The notes beneath the pieces are model-generated. The model ran no database searches, was not told the origin of the DNA, and saw only the letters and a program-made list of their open reading frames with translations. Positions 53,645-62,765 of a DNA stretch of 64,000 bases are shown here, piece after piece (position 1 is the stretch's first letter; the number at the start of each line of letters is the position of its first letter). A program made the translations under genes and the position numbers. The stretch comes from Acetanaerobacterium elongatum (GTDB lineage Bacteria; Bacillota; Clostridia; Oscillospirales; Ruminococcaceae), in NCBI RefSeq assembly GCF_900103835.1, contig NZ_FNID01000005.1:1-64000 (forward strand), written 5' to 3'.

Positions 53645-53899
53645 ATGTTCTTGCTAAACAGCGAAAGTGTTTATATCGGGTATTCCATGGAAGAGCTTGA
53701 AAGAATCAAAAACCTACTTGCGCAGGAAGGGATTGAGTACCGTTGCAAGGTACTCAGCCACTCCGCCCAGTGGGGCACCATTGGTACCAAACGCGGCACC
53801 TTCGGCAGTGCCGGCTTAAACCAAGGCTATGAAAAGCAGTACGAGCTGCTTGTAAAATCGAAGGATTATGAAAAAGCCAAACGACTAGTGCACAAATAG
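53645..53899 (+). CDS. Small conserved protein, DUF2007-like
   Basis: The 84-residue protein (YIGYSMEELERIKNLLAQEGI, then YELLVKSKDYEKAKRLV) resembles the small alpha-beta fold of DUF2007 putative signal-transducing proteins. AGGAG lies eight bases before ATG 53645; GTG 53636 is the alternative. A perfect terminator follows. Function unknown. Confidence 0.75.
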   Translation: MFLLNSESVYIGYSMEELERIKNLLAQEGIEYRCKVLSHSAQWGTIGTKRGTFGSAGLNQGYEKQYELLVKSKDYEKAKRLVHK

Positions 53900-53911
53900 G
53901 TGAATCAAGCA

Positions 53912-53952
53912 AAACCGCAGGCATTCCGTGTAGCTTGGAATGCCTGCGGTTT
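53912..53952. terminator. Bidirectional terminator
   Basis: A perfect 16-bp stem (53912-53927 with 53937-53952) lies between the small gene and the convergent sugar ABC operon. Confidence 0.85.
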
Positions 53953-53998
53953 ATGACAAGAGGAGGTTAATTCTTAGCAAATGGGGGCTTACAGAGCA

Positions 53999-54835
53999 TC
54001 ATCCTTTTACAGCACCTGCGGTAACGCCCTTGATGATATGCTTCTGGCAGCTGAGGTAGAAGATGATAACCGGTATCATCGCCAGCACCAGCACCGCCAT
54101 CATGGCGCCCATATCCTTAGAGCCGTAGCCGCCCCTCAGGTATTGTACGGCTATAGGGATGGTACGGTATTTCGTACCGATTACAAGGTAAGGCAGCAGG
54201 TAGTCATTCCAGATCCACATGGTGTTTAAGATTGCGACTGTAATCGCGATGGGCTTAAGCATGGGGAATACTACAAGGAAAAAGGTTTGAATGGGGTTAC
54301 AGCTGTCGATCATCGAGGCCTCTTCAATCTCAAGCGGGATGCTCTTTACAAAGCCCGCGAACATGAATACCGAAAGCCCCGCGCCAAAGCCAAGGTAGAT
54401 AAAGATAAGCCCAAAGATATTATCCAATCCCAAGAGATTAGCCATCTTAGACATGGTGAACATCACCATCTGGAACGGTACAATCATCGAGAAAACAAAG
54501 GCATAATACAACCCGCTTGTAAACTTGCTTTTCACGCGGGTGATATACCAAGCCGTCATGGCGGTAAACAGCACAATCACCGCTACCGATGTGATGGTAA
54601 TAAATACAGAGTACCCTGCGGCACTTAAAAACCCGGTTTTGGTTATTCCGTTTATGTAGTTGTTAATACCCGCAAAGGTGTCGGTCGTCGGGAAAACAAA
54701 CGGCTCATCCGCAATAGAGAACCGGTTTTTAAACGAGTTCATCAGTACGATGAAGGCGGGGGCTAAGAATAGTACCGAAAGAAGCACCAGAAGTGCAATT
54801 AAAAACGTATTGCGAATCTTGCTCTTGGCCTGCAT
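53999..54835 (-). CDS. Sugar ABC transporter permease (MalG/UgpE type)
   Basis: The 278-residue permease has six helices and an EAA loop (LEIEEASMIDSCNPIQTFFLV; DSC instead of the usual DGA). The C-terminus is IIKGVTAGAVKG, as in MalG. It is last in a LacI-SBP-permease-permease operon, its start overlapping the previous stop as TAATG. No ATPase gene is present, so a shared one is inferred. Confidence 0.92.
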   Translation of the reverse strand: MQAKSKIRNTFLIALLVLLSVLFLAPAFIVLMNSFKNRFSIADEPFVFPTTDTFAGINNYINGITKTGFLSAAGYSVFITITSVAVIVLFTAMTAWYITRVKSKFTSGLYYAFVFSMIVPFQMVMFTMSKMANLLGLDNIFGLIFIYLGFGAGLSVFMFAGFVKSIPLEIEEASMIDSCNPIQTFFLVVFPMLKPIAITVAILNTMWIWNDYLLPYLVIGTKYRTIPIAVQYLRGGYGSKDMGAMMAVLVLAMIPVIIFYLSCQKHIIKGVTAGAVKG

Positions 54836-55680
54836 TAGTTCTCCACCTCCCTTTTACGGGTAAGGTACAGCTGAATGAAAGCTATAGCTGCCACCATAAT
54901 AAAGAATACCACGGCCTTCGCCTGCCCAACCCCTTCGTAGCCTACCCGGCCATAAAAGGTGTTATAGATATTTAAAGCCAGCATCTCGGTTTGTCTGGAG
55001 GGAGCACCGGCGGTGAGTGCAAGGTTCTGGTCAAACAGCTTAAAGGAATTCGTAAGCGTTAAAAACGTGCATATCGTAACGGAAGGCATTACAAGGGGAA
55101 TGGTGATATGGCGAAGAATCTGGCCCTTTGAAGCGCCGTCCACCGCCGCGGCATCCATCAGGTCACCCGAGATGTTCTGAATGCCCGCGATGTAGATAAC
55201 CATCATGTAACCGATCAGCTGCCAGTTCATGAGGACAACCAGCCCCCAAAAGCCGTAGTTCGGGTCGGTAGTGATGGTTACATCAAAGAAATACAGCACC
55301 CCGTTAATGATGAGCTGCCAGATATAGCCCAGCACAATGCCTCCGATTAGATTCGGAATAAAAAAGATTGTTCTGAAAACGTTGGTACCGCGCAGGCTTT
55401 TAGTAAGCAGCAGCGCCAACAGAAACGCAAACAGGTTTATAAAGATAACGGAAACAACGGTAAAGCGGAAGGTAAACCACAGCGAGTTTATAAACTCCTT
55501 GTTCGCGGTAAAGGCTTGAATGTAGTTATCAAAGCCAATCCATTTTGCGTCGGTTACCGTTTTAAACTTCGTGAATGACAGGTAAATGCCCATCAGGAAA
55601 GGGATAACAAAAGATATTAAAAAAGCAAGCAGTGTGGGCAGGGCAAAAAAAGCAAAATATTTTTTTAATGCTTTTTGCAT
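54835..55680 (-). CDS. Sugar ABC transporter permease (MalF/UgpA type)
   Basis: The 281-residue permease has six helices and the EAA motif (GDLMDAAAVDGASKGQILRHI). It pairs with the permease gene downstream. A long hairpin (55791-55825) separates it from the binding-protein gene. Confidence 0.92.
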   Translation of the reverse strand: MQKALKKYFAFFALPTLLAFLISFVIPFLMGIYLSFTKFKTVTDAKWIGFDNYIQAFTANKEFINSLWFTFRFTVVSVIFINLFAFLLALLLTKSLRGTNVFRTIFFIPNLIGGIVLGYIWQLIINGVLYFFDVTITTDPNYGFWGLVVLMNWQLIGYMMVIYIAGIQNISGDLMDAAAVDGASKGQILRHITIPLVMPSVTICTFLTLTNSFKLFDQNLALTAGAPSRQTEMLALNIYNTFYGRVGYEGVGQAKAVVFFIMVAAIAFIQLYLTRKREVEN

Positions 55681-55790
55681 GAGTTTTCTCCTCTCATTTC
55701 ACGCTGCAGGAAGGTTCTTGCCCATAGTTTATTTTAGTTCAGCGTAAATTATCATATATGGCTTGGTTGCAGACTTGATTTATTAAAGGT

Positions 55791-55825
55791 ACACCGCGCC
55801 GCGCCGCAAAGGCGCGGTGCGGTGT
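55791..55825 (-). terminator. Intra-operon hairpin after the binding-protein gene
   Basis: A 15-bp GC-rich stem with one G-T pair (55791-55805 with 55811-55825) lies between the binding-protein and permease genes, paralleling the malE-malF hairpin. Confidence 0.7.
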
Positions 55826-55840
55826 AAAATGTGCGGCTAA

Positions 55841-57274
55841 TTATTTAGCAGCTGCTGCTCTTTCGGTCTTCCAACCGTCGATTACAACCTTCTTCACATC
55901 GTCCCAGGTTTTTCCGCCCTGAACATACTCAAGAAGTGCTGCGCCGAAGTCATCCTTAAACTTCTGGCTGGGGAATGCCGCGAAGGTCCATGCAACGTTG
56001 TTGATGTCCTTCTTGCTGGACCATGCCAGTACTTCTTTAGCAAGAGGATCAGAGGGCTTTTCTGCATCGGTAAAGGTGTCAAACGGAGCAATGAAGCCGA
56101 GCTTGGTGGAAACGTAGGACTTACCCTTATCGCTTGTGAACAGCCAGTTGATGAAGTCGATAGAAGCCTTCTGCTTATCTGCAGAAACCTTGCTGTTGAT
56201 GGCAAAGAAGTTCTCGGTGCCTACGCACAGGCCCTGCTTTTCTTCGCCGGAAACACCGGTATAGATAGGCATAAACTTAACGTCTGCTTCTTTTACTGTG
56301 TTGCCGTCAACCTTGCTGATCTGGCCCCATGCCCAGTTGCCGTTCTGAACCATTGCAACGTTGCCGAGTGCGAATTCAGCCATCGAGTCGTCAACCGACT
56401 TACTGCCAAGCAGGCCCTTCTTTGTGCAGGAGTTGTTGGTGTACAGGTCGAAGATGTTCTTGTAGTTGTCGCTGTACTTAAAGGCAATCTCTTTTGCGTC
56501 GAGGCCTGCAAGAACGGTGCTGGGGAATGCGGTGTTCTCTTTGAACTCATAGAAGAAGGGGATGTTGGCCAGATGGGTCTGCCATCTCCAGTCTTCACCG
56601 GTGGTAAGGGAGGTGGAAGCGAACACGCCCTTGATGCCGAGAGCTTTGGCATTGGCGGTCATATCCTCAACAACCTCTTTCAGGGTAGCAAAGTTGTTGA
56701 TTTCGGCAGCGGAAGAAACCTTCGCTTTCTTATTGGGAAGCGCAAAATACTTGCTCATGATTGCGTTGTTGTAGATAATTCCGTAGCCCTCGATGGCGTA
56801 AGGGATACCGTATACGCCGTCGCCGCTGGTAACCGCAAGGCTCTTATCGGTGAGGTGCTTATAGAGCTCGGTATCTTTTAAATCCAGGCAGTAGTCCTTC
56901 CAGTTCTGGTAGCCAACCGGGCCGTTAATCTGGAAGATGGTGGGGGCCTCATCCTTAGCTATTTCGGAGGTCAGTGTCTGCTCGTAGGTGCCGCTTGCTG
57001 CGGTAACTACGTTGAGTTTCACGCCTGTTTCTGCTTCATAATCCTTGGCAATCTCATCATATACAGATGCAATTTCGGGTTTGAAGTTTAAGTAGTAGAT
57101 CTCTTTTGCGCCCTCTGCGGAAGCAGCCTGAGACGAAACCTCAGCCGAAGCTGCCTCACTGGATGCGGCTGCCGAGGATGCCGGAGCTGCCGGAGCGCTT
57201 GAGCATGCGGCAAGAGTAGAAAGAGACATTAGTGCAGCGAGTGAAAATGCTAATACTTTACTCACTTTGTTCAT
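55841..57274 (-). CDS. Sugar-binding lipoprotein (family 1)
   Basis: The 477-residue binding protein has a lipoprotein signal with lipobox LAAC and a Ser/Ala linker (SSAAASSEAASAEVSSQAAS). The two-lobe domain follows (EIYYLNFKPEIASVYDEIA, TIFQINGPVGYQ, ALGNVAMVQNGNWAWG). It captures an unknown sugar for the two permeases downstream. It follows the LacI gene by 68 bases. Confidence 0.92.
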   Translation of the reverse strand: MNKVSKVLAFSLAALMSLSTLAACSSAPAAPASSAAASSEAASAEVSSQAASAEGAKEIYYLNFKPEIASVYDEIAKDYEAETGVKLNVVTAASGTYEQTLTSEIAKDEAPTIFQINGPVGYQNWKDYCLDLKDTELYKHLTDKSLAVTSGDGVYGIPYAIEGYGIIYNNAIMSKYFALPNKKAKVSSAAEINNFATLKEVVEDMTANAKALGIKGVFASTSLTTGEDWRWQTHLANIPFFYEFKENTAFPSTVLAGLDAKEIAFKYSDNYKNIFDLYTNNSCTKKGLLGSKSVDDSMAEFALGNVAMVQNGNWAWGQISKVDGNTVKEADVKFMPIYTGVSGEEKQGLCVGTENFFAINSKVSADKQKASIDFINWLFTSDKGKSYVSTKLGFIAPFDTFTDAEKPSDPLAKEVLAWSSKKDINNVAWTFAAFPSQKFKDDFGAALLEYVQGGKTWDDVKKVVIDGWKTERAAAAK

Positions 57275-57342
57275 GATAATCCTCCCAAATGATAATGTTA
57301 TATTTAAAAGGCTTTGGGGCCTAACCCCACATAGTAATGATG

Positions 57343-58344
57343 CTACAGGCTGCGCACCGAATCGCCCTCGATGATTTCGGCATCCAGCAGCAGGTGCTGT
57401 GCCTGCTCGGTGCCGTGAATCGCACCCACCAGCATCTTTGCGCTGGAAACTGCGATGTTCTCACACGGCTGCCGGATAGTAGTAAGCTTGGGGCAGTAGT
57501 AGTTTGCAAGCTCAATGCCGTCAAACCCGATTACCGAAATATCATTCGGTACTGAAAGCCCCAGATCGCTGATGGCCCGTATGGTTCCGAAGGCCAGCAT
57601 ATCCGACATCGCAAAGATTGCAGTGAGCTGTGGGTTCTTCTGCAGCAGCTTCTTGGCTGCCTCGTAACCCGCTGAAATATTAAAGTGTGCCTGCTCAAAA
57701 TATTGATCGGTTAATTCCTGCCCATGCTCCTGAAAGCTTTGGCGGCATCCCGCAAAGCGAAGGCCGCTGGTGCAGGAGATATCTTCATTTCCGCCCACAA
57801 TGCCGATATGGGTATGGCCGTAAGCAAACAGGTAATCGACTGCCTGCTTCGCACATTTAACGTCATCTACGCTGACACTCGAAAGGTTTTCAAAACTCAA
57901 ACTCTGGGCACTGGTGGTACTGAGGATACAGGGGATAGCAATATTGGAAAAACGCTTTCTAAAGGTCTCGGGATTACCGCCTAAAAAGGTGATGCCCAGC
58001 GGCTTAATCTCTTTGCAGATTTGCTCGGCCATGCGCACCTCGTTTTCATCCTCGTTGAGGTAGTGAATGACGGTTTCATACCCCAGCCGGCTGATATGCG
58101 TCTGCATCTGCTCGATAATGGAGGCAAAGAACAGATTAAAACTACCCTTTACCAGAATCACAATGCAGTTGCTTACCTGCTGTTTGAGCTGCTTTGCATT
58201 GGAATTCGGAACAAACCGGTTCTCTTTGGCAATCTGCTTTATCTTATCCTTGGTTTCCTGGCTTACGTCCGGGTGGTCGTTCAGTGCACGCGATACCGTG
58301 CTGATTCCGTAGCCGGAGATTTTTGCGATATCCTTTATCGTCAT
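57343..58344 (-). CDS. LacI-family regulator of the second sugar operon
   Basis: The 333-residue regulator has the HTH TIKDIAKISGYGISTVSRALN and the effector domain (GITFLGGNPETF, IGIVGGNEDISC, IGFDGIELANYY). It heads the operon it probably controls, and a perfect palindrome lies about 50 bases upstream. The inducer is unknown. Confidence 0.92.
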   Translation of the reverse strand: MTIKDIAKISGYGISTVSRALNDHPDVSQETKDKIKQIAKENRFVPNSNAKQLKQQVSNCIVILVKGSFNLFFASIIEQMQTHISRLGYETVIHYLNEDENEVRMAEQICKEIKPLGITFLGGNPETFRKRFSNIAIPCILSTTSAQSLSFENLSSVSVDDVKCAKQAVDYLFAYGHTHIGIVGGNEDISCTSGLRFAGCRQSFQEHGQELTDQYFEQAHFNISAGYEAAKKLLQKNPQLTAIFAMSDMLAFGTIRAISDLGLSVPNDISVIGFDGIELANYYCPKLTTIRQPCENIAVSSAKMLVGAIHGTEQAQHLLLDAEIIEGDSVRSL

Positions 58345-58390
58345 ATTTAACTGCCCGGCCTTTCTTCGAACTTTGTCAGAAAACGTTACC

Positions 58391-58402
58391 GGAAACGTTT
58401 CC
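58391..58402. promoter_or_regulatory. LacI operator
   Basis: GGAAACGTTTCC is a perfect 12-bp palindrome of LacI/CcpA type. A second partial copy (GAAAACGTTACC) lies directly before it. The rest of 58345-58664 is AT-rich with no gene seen. Confidence 0.75.
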
Positions 58403-58664
58403 GATTTCTGAGTTCATAATACCACAACTTTTTAAAATACGCAACACCATTGTACAAAACCGTGATTATGTTAAATATGATAGGCACTAATTTGTTTATA
58501 TTGCGCAATAAGCGTACCGGATTTAATTAACTGCCAATAATTCAAGCTTTTTTTATTTTGTGAAATGTATCCTAAATTTTTATTATTCATTAAAAAATAT
58601 AAGTATTTGTATTGCTAAATTTTATCTGATTATGGTACAATTACAATTGCTTGGAGGTGTCTTG

Positions 58665-59708
58665 ATGGCTATAATAGATAGAGTAAAATTTGACGGCCTT
58701 AGGAGCCGGGATTGGATAGTTTTCAAGCATCCTGCCGATAATCTTGTTGTTGGTACCCAACTAATTGTGGGTGAGGGTCAGGCTGCTATCTTTGTAAAAA
58801 GTGGTAGAGTATGTGATCTTTTTAATGCTGGTACATATACCTTAAGCGCTGTTAATCTGCCTATACTTCAGAGTTTAGTTAACATACCCTTCGGCGGACA
58901 AACCCCTTTCACCGCCGAGATATATTATTTAAATGTTGTTTCTAATCTTGATTTGCAGTGGGGTACCTCTGATCCTATTCAGATAATCGACCCAAAGTAC
59001 TATACAAGGCTAAGGGTTCGGGCTTTCGGCCAGATGGGCTTGAAACTGTCTGATTATTCATTGTTCCTGAAGGAGCTTATTGGTGTACTCGGCCCAAACG
59101 ATATCGTAAAGTTTAATTTGATCATTGATTATTTCAAAGGTGTTTTAGTGCAAAAGCTGAAGGCAGTTATCGCAGATATCATTATCAATCAGAAAATATC
59201 CGCTTTAGAAATCAGCGCAAAGCTTGATAGTATTTCTGAAACTGCCATAGAACGAATCAAGCCTGAATTCAGCCGGTACGGTTTATCTATAGTGAACTTT
59301 TTTATTAAGTCCATTAACTTCCCCGAGGAAGACTTTGAACAGATTAATGAGATTTTGAAAAACCGTGCTGAGTTTGAGATTATGGGCGACAGTCGCTATG
59401 TAACAAAAAGATCTTTTGATGTTTATGATCATGCCGCTTCCAACGAATCCGGTGTTGCAGGTGCATTCGCTGCCGGAGGTGTGGGTTTGGGCCTTGGAAC
59501 TGCTATGGGGTATAAAATGCAAAACACCATTAATACTGAAGCAGTTCTGGATAGTATAAAATGTACCTCTTGTGGCATATCGATTGCGGGAGGCACAAAA
59601 TTTTGCCCTGAATGCGGCGCTTCATTGGCTCCAAAAACTTGCCAGTGCGGTGTAAAGCTGCCTGCCGGTGCCAAGTTCTGCCCGGAATGCGGCAAAAAAG
59701 TAGACTGA
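58665..59708 (+). CDS. SPFH-domain protein with C-terminal zinc ribbons
   Basis: The 347-residue protein has an SPFH/Band-7-like domain of the YdjI or virion-core-protein type (LVVGTQLIVGEGQAAIFVKSG, FGQMGLKLSDY, LDSISETAIERIKPEFSRYGL). A Gly-rich hinge follows, then two zinc-ribbon motifs (CTSCGI with CPECGA, and CQCGVKL with CPECGK). Such proteins scaffold membrane microdomains and often pair with stress-response genes. GGAGGTG precedes ATG 58665. Confidence 0.85.
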   Translation: MAIIDRVKFDGLRSRDWIVFKHPADNLVVGTQLIVGEGQAAIFVKSGRVCDLFNAGTYTLSAVNLPILQSLVNIPFGGQTPFTAEIYYLNVVSNLDLQWGTSDPIQIIDPKYYTRLRVRAFGQMGLKLSDYSLFLKELIGVLGPNDIVKFNLIIDYFKGVLVQKLKAVIADIIINQKISALEISAKLDSISETAIERIKPEFSRYGLSIVNFFIKSINFPEEDFEQINEILKNRAEFEIMGDSRYVTKRSFDVYDHAASNESGVAGAFAAGGVGLGLGTAMGYKMQNTINTEAVLDSIKCTSCGISIAGGTKFCPECGASLAPKTCQCGVKLPAGAKFCPECGKKVD

Positions 59709-59742
59709 TTTCCCTTATAATTAATTTATGGAGGATAATGAA

Positions 59743-60189
59743 ATGAGCAATCATCTTTGCCCACAATGCGGTGCCCCTAATGCTTTTGATGCCAAAGAAT
59801 GTGCCTATTGTGGTGAACCCCTGCCAGTTGAAGCTGTTCCCGCTGCACCAGTATACCAGCGGCCTGTAAATCAACAACCTCCGGTATACTCAAATCCGCC
59901 TGTTTACCCGCAGCAAAATGTAATAAACAATAATATTATATCTCCAGCCTATAATGGAATTGATCCAGCTTGGCCAATTAAGAGTAAGGTTGCTGCTGGA
60001 TTGCTGGCAATCTTTCTTGGAGGATTGGGCATACATAAGTTTTACCTTGGAAAAATCGGCATGGGGATCTTATATTTATGCTTCTGCTGGACCTATGTTC
60101 CCGCTATTATCGGCCTGATTGAAGGCATAGTTTATTTGGCTTCAAATGACCATAATTTTCAGGTCAAAAACCACGTAAGATTGAAATAA
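59743..60189 (+). CDS. TM2-domain membrane protein with N-terminal zinc ribbon
   Basis: The 148-residue protein begins with a zinc ribbon (CPQCG, CAYCG). A Pro/Gln-rich linker and a TM2 domain of two helices (AGLLAIFLGGLGIHKFYLGK, then CWTYVPAIIGLIEGIVYL) follow. TM2 proteins lack a known single function. It is 34 bases after the SPFH gene with its own GGAGG, forming a two-gene unit with shared zinc-ribbon motifs. Confidence 0.85.
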   Translation: MSNHLCPQCGAPNAFDAKECAYCGEPLPVEAVPAAPVYQRPVNQQPPVYSNPPVYPQQNVINNNIISPAYNGIDPAWPIKSKVAAGLLAIFLGGLGIHKFYLGKIGMGILYLCFCWTYVPAIIGLIEGIVYLASNDHNFQVKNHVRLK

Positions 60190-60204
60190 TATCTTAATAA
60201 TTTT

Positions 60205-60255
60205 ATTATCCAAAGGGGTGACTTATGCAAAGCATAGGTCACCCCTTTGGATAAT
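60205..60255. terminator. Terminator after the TM2 gene
   Basis: A 24-bp stem with one G-T pair (60205-60228 with 60232-60255) closes on a 3-nt loop. Confidence 0.75.
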
Positions 60256-60573
60256 GTAAAAATAATCAAAGAGACCATTTTGTATCGTATCCACCGGATA
60301 ATACCGATAGAAGTGAAAACCCAATAGTTGCATAAGTGTGCCCTTAAGCATTTGCCGGGGTGGCGTTTTTGGGGAATACAATGCCGTGCAGTAGCTCAGG
60401 GGGGATAACGAAAGCAACGCTCCCCATAGTTAAATAAAGAACTGGTTATGTCCCAATAAAACAGTACGTAAAATAACCGCTACGTCTATAAGCACAAGGA
60501 AGGCAGGCCTCTATCAAGCTCGTCTTCGCTTTTTAGCTTTCCCTTAGCATAAAGCACCAATCAGCTCTCCCCT
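60256..60573. other. Non-coding or decayed region
   Basis: No convincing open frame is seen here. Short minus-strand stretches near 60480-60560 read YAKGKLKSEDEL and may extend the broken kinase fragment, but frames are interrupted. Confidence 0.4.
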
Positions 60574-60766
60574 TCACTGCCGGTCTGGTACAATACTGCT
60601 GATTTCTGTGGCTGCCTGCAAAGCAACAATACCGCTGCCTTTATTGTGTCCATTCAGCTGTAAAAGTGGCAGACGGACGACACTGCGGTCAATAACCTCT
60701 ATTTACCGCTCACCGTGCTTTTGCCAACCCCATTGTGCCGTTAACGATAATCAGTTTCTTCATCAT
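60574..60766 (-). pseudogene. Broken P-loop nucleotide kinase-like gene
   Basis: The minus strand starts MMKKLIIVNGTM and needs a one-base shift within ATGGGG to continue as GVGKSTVSGK, a Walker A motif of small nucleoside or aminoglycoside-type kinases. After a stop, another frame reads IEVIDRSVVRLPLLQLNGHN and on to IVPDRQ, resembling the C-terminal part of such a kinase. The middle ~100 residues are missing. Frameshift plus deletion indicates a pseudogene. Confidence 0.5.
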
Positions 60767-60796
60767 GATGTCTAGCCATCCCTCAGTACACTGAAA

Positions 60797-60825
60797 CGGG
60801 CAGGAAAGTTAACCTTTCCTGCCCG
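60797..60825 (-). terminator. upp terminator
   Basis: A perfect 12-bp stem (60797-60808 with 60814-60825) has a 5-nt loop just after upp on the minus strand; the tail is only weakly T-rich. Confidence 0.7.
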
Positions 60826-60837
60826 ATAATGGATGAT

Positions 60838-61470
60838 TTATTTCGTACCGAAGATTCTGTCGCCGGCATCACCAAGGCCGGGAACAATATAGCCGTGATC
60901 GTTGAGGTGCTCATCGAGTGATGCACAGTAGATCTGTACATCAGGATGTGCGGTTGAAAGCGCCTTTAAGCCTTCGGGAGCGGCGATGATGCACATAAAC
61001 TTGATGTTTACGGCGCCGCGCGCCTTGATGAGCTTGATAGCATCCACAGCAGAACCGCCGGTAGCAAGCATCGGGTCAAGCACGATTACCTCGCGTTCCT
61101 CGATATCGCTGGGCAGCTTGCAGTAATACTCAACAGGTTCGAGTGTCTTGGGGTCGCGGTACAGGCCGATATGCCCAACCTTTGCGGCCGGAACCAGCTT
61201 CAGCACGCCGTCTACCATGCCAAGGCCAGCGCGGAGGATTGGTACGAACGCAAGCTTTCTTCCCGTAATAACCTTCGTACGCGCTACCGCAACAGGGGTT
61301 TCAATCTCCACCTCTTTAAGCGGCAGATCGCGGGTGGCCTCATAGCACATCAGCATTGCAATCTCGCTTACTAACTCACGGAACTCTTTAGAACCGGTGT
61401 TTTTGTCACGCAGAAGCGAAATCTTGTGCTGAATCAGCGGGTGATCCATAATAAAGGGTTTTAGTTCCAT
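60838..61470 (-). CDS. upp: Uracil phosphoribosyltransferase
   Basis: The 210-residue salvage enzyme makes UMP from uracil and PRPP. The PRPP-binding motif DPMLATGGS and the uracil-site C-terminus [17 protein letters not shown] are present. It lies 61 bases after tsaB in the tsaE-tsaB-upp direction, with GAAAGGA upstream. Confidence 0.97.
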   Translation of the reverse strand: MELKPFIMDHPLIQHKISLLRDKNTGSKEFRELVSEIAMLMCYEATRDLPLKEVEIETPVAVARTKVITGRKLAFVPILRAGLGMVDGVLKLVPAAKVGHIGLYRDPKTLEPVEYYCKLPSDIEEREVIVLDPMLATGGSAVDAIKLIKARGAVNIKFMCIIAAPEGLKALSTAHPDVQIYCASLDEHLNDHGYIVPGLGDAGDRIFGTK

Positions 61471-61531
61471 ACCAATATACTTCCTTTCAGCCGAAGCTTA
61501 ATATTCTGAATGTAACGGGTTGTTATACCGC

Positions 61532-62242
61532 TTAAAGTGCCGCCTGCTTCTGGCGCAGCTCGCGCTCAGCCTGAGGCAAACGGAGGTACACAGGCGAAAT
61601 AGCTTCGGCGCCAACTGCCGCCAAAGGCTCTGCTTTCATTCTCTCCAGCGCAAGCCTGCATACACTGGCAGCACTTTGGTTTACCATATGCTCCGGCGCA
61701 AGCCTTGCATCGAAAAGACACACATTTTTATTATTATAACACAAACCGGCCCCGTCTCCAACAAAAAAAACAGGCTCTTGAAATTGTGTAAGTTGACGGA
61801 TAAGCTCCTCAATGGGCAGCGCGCTGTCTTCGGTGAGCCTTTCCACCGCTCCGCTGTGGGCACGGAAGCTGGCGGTGTAAACCTGATTGCAGCGTGCATC
61901 CATCACCGCACAGATAATCCCCTCAAACCCGCGCAGGTTATAGGCCAACGCTTCAAGTGTAGATACCGCAACGCAAGGCTTGTTTAGGGCCATTGCCATA
62001 CCCTTTACCGCCGCTATGCCGATGCGAAGCCCCGTAAAGGAGCCCGGGCCGGCAGAAACGGCAAATGCATCCACTTGATTCAGGGCAATGTGCGCGTTTT
62101 CGAGCATCGACTGCACCATGGGCATGATGGTCTGGCTGTGTGTAAGTTTAGTGTTTACCATAGCCTCGGCCAATAGCTGGGTTTCGTCGCAGATTGCGAC
62201 TGAAGCAGCCTTGGCCGAGGTATCAATCCCCAATAAAACCAT
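61532..62242 (-). CDS. tsaB: tRNA threonylcarbamoyladenosine biosynthesis protein TsaB
   Basis: The 236-residue protein is the non-catalytic ASKHA-fold partner of TsaD in making t6A37 of ANN-decoding tRNAs. It has LGIDTSAKAASVAI, AGPGSFTGLRIG and KGMAMAL. It follows tsaE; TsaC and TsaD genes are not in the window. Confidence 0.94.
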   Translation of the reverse strand: MVLLGIDTSAKAASVAICDETQLLAEAMVNTKLTHSQTIMPMVQSMLENAHIALNQVDAFAVSAGPGSFTGLRIGIAAVKGMAMALNKPCVAVSTLEALAYNLRGFEGIICAVMDARCNQVYTASFRAHSGAVERLTEDSALPIEELIRQLTQFQEPVFFVGDGAGLCYNNKNVCLFDARLAPEHMVNQSAASVCRLALERMKAEPLAAVGAEAISPVYLRLPQAERELRQKQAAL

Positions 62243-62314
62243 GCAGATAACTGTTCCTTTCGCTTAAACCGGGATTGCATGAAAGTACAGTCCCAGAGCC
62301 TGAGAGAATTTTGC

Positions 62315-62734
62315 TCAGACAGATTCCTCTATTATAATCTCACGTTCCTCATCCGAGATGCGGTTGAGGCTGATTTTTTTATACCCTTTAGGCAGCGCGC
62401 TTACGATATTCTCGCTCCATTCCACCGCGATGACTGCGCCGGTATCCAGATAGTCAAAGAAACCGGTGGAGTATAGATCCTCAAACGAGGTTACACGGTA
62501 CATGTCGAAGTGGTAAAGCGGCACCGTGCCCTCATATTCATGCACTAAGGCAAAGGTAGGGCTAAGCACCTCGCCCTTGACCCCCAGCCCGCGCGCAAGC
62601 CCGCGGATAAACGCGGTTTTTCCAGCGCCAAGGCCGCCGAAGAATGCCAGCACGTCATTCGGCTTGACGCTCTTTGCGTAGGTCTCAGCAATGGTCTCGG
62701 TATCCTGCGTGCTGTGAGAAAGATAGCGCTCCAC
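62315..62734 (-). CDS. tsaE: tRNA threonylcarbamoyladenosine biosynthesis ATPase TsaE
   Basis: The 139-residue P-loop ATPase has Walker A GGLGAGKTAFIRG, SPTFALVHEY and a Walker B-like VIAVEWSE. It regenerates the TsaBD complex. It starts at GTG with GAGGTG upstream, 31 bases after fhs, and precedes tsaB. Confidence 0.95.
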   Translation of the reverse strand: MERYLSHSTQDTETIAETYAKSVKPNDVLAFFGGLGAGKTAFIRGLARGLGVKGEVLSPTFALVHEYEGTVPLYHFDMYRVTSFEDLYSTGFFDYLDTGAVIAVEWSENIVSALPKGYKKISLNRISDEEREIIIEESV

Positions 62735-62765
62735 GCGCTCACCTCTTTAATTCGTACTATAAATA

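Noticed and set aside
60223-60417. Short minus-strand ORF after the TM2 gene
   Set aside because: It overlaps the terminator hairpin, has no ribosome site and shows no protein-like composition.
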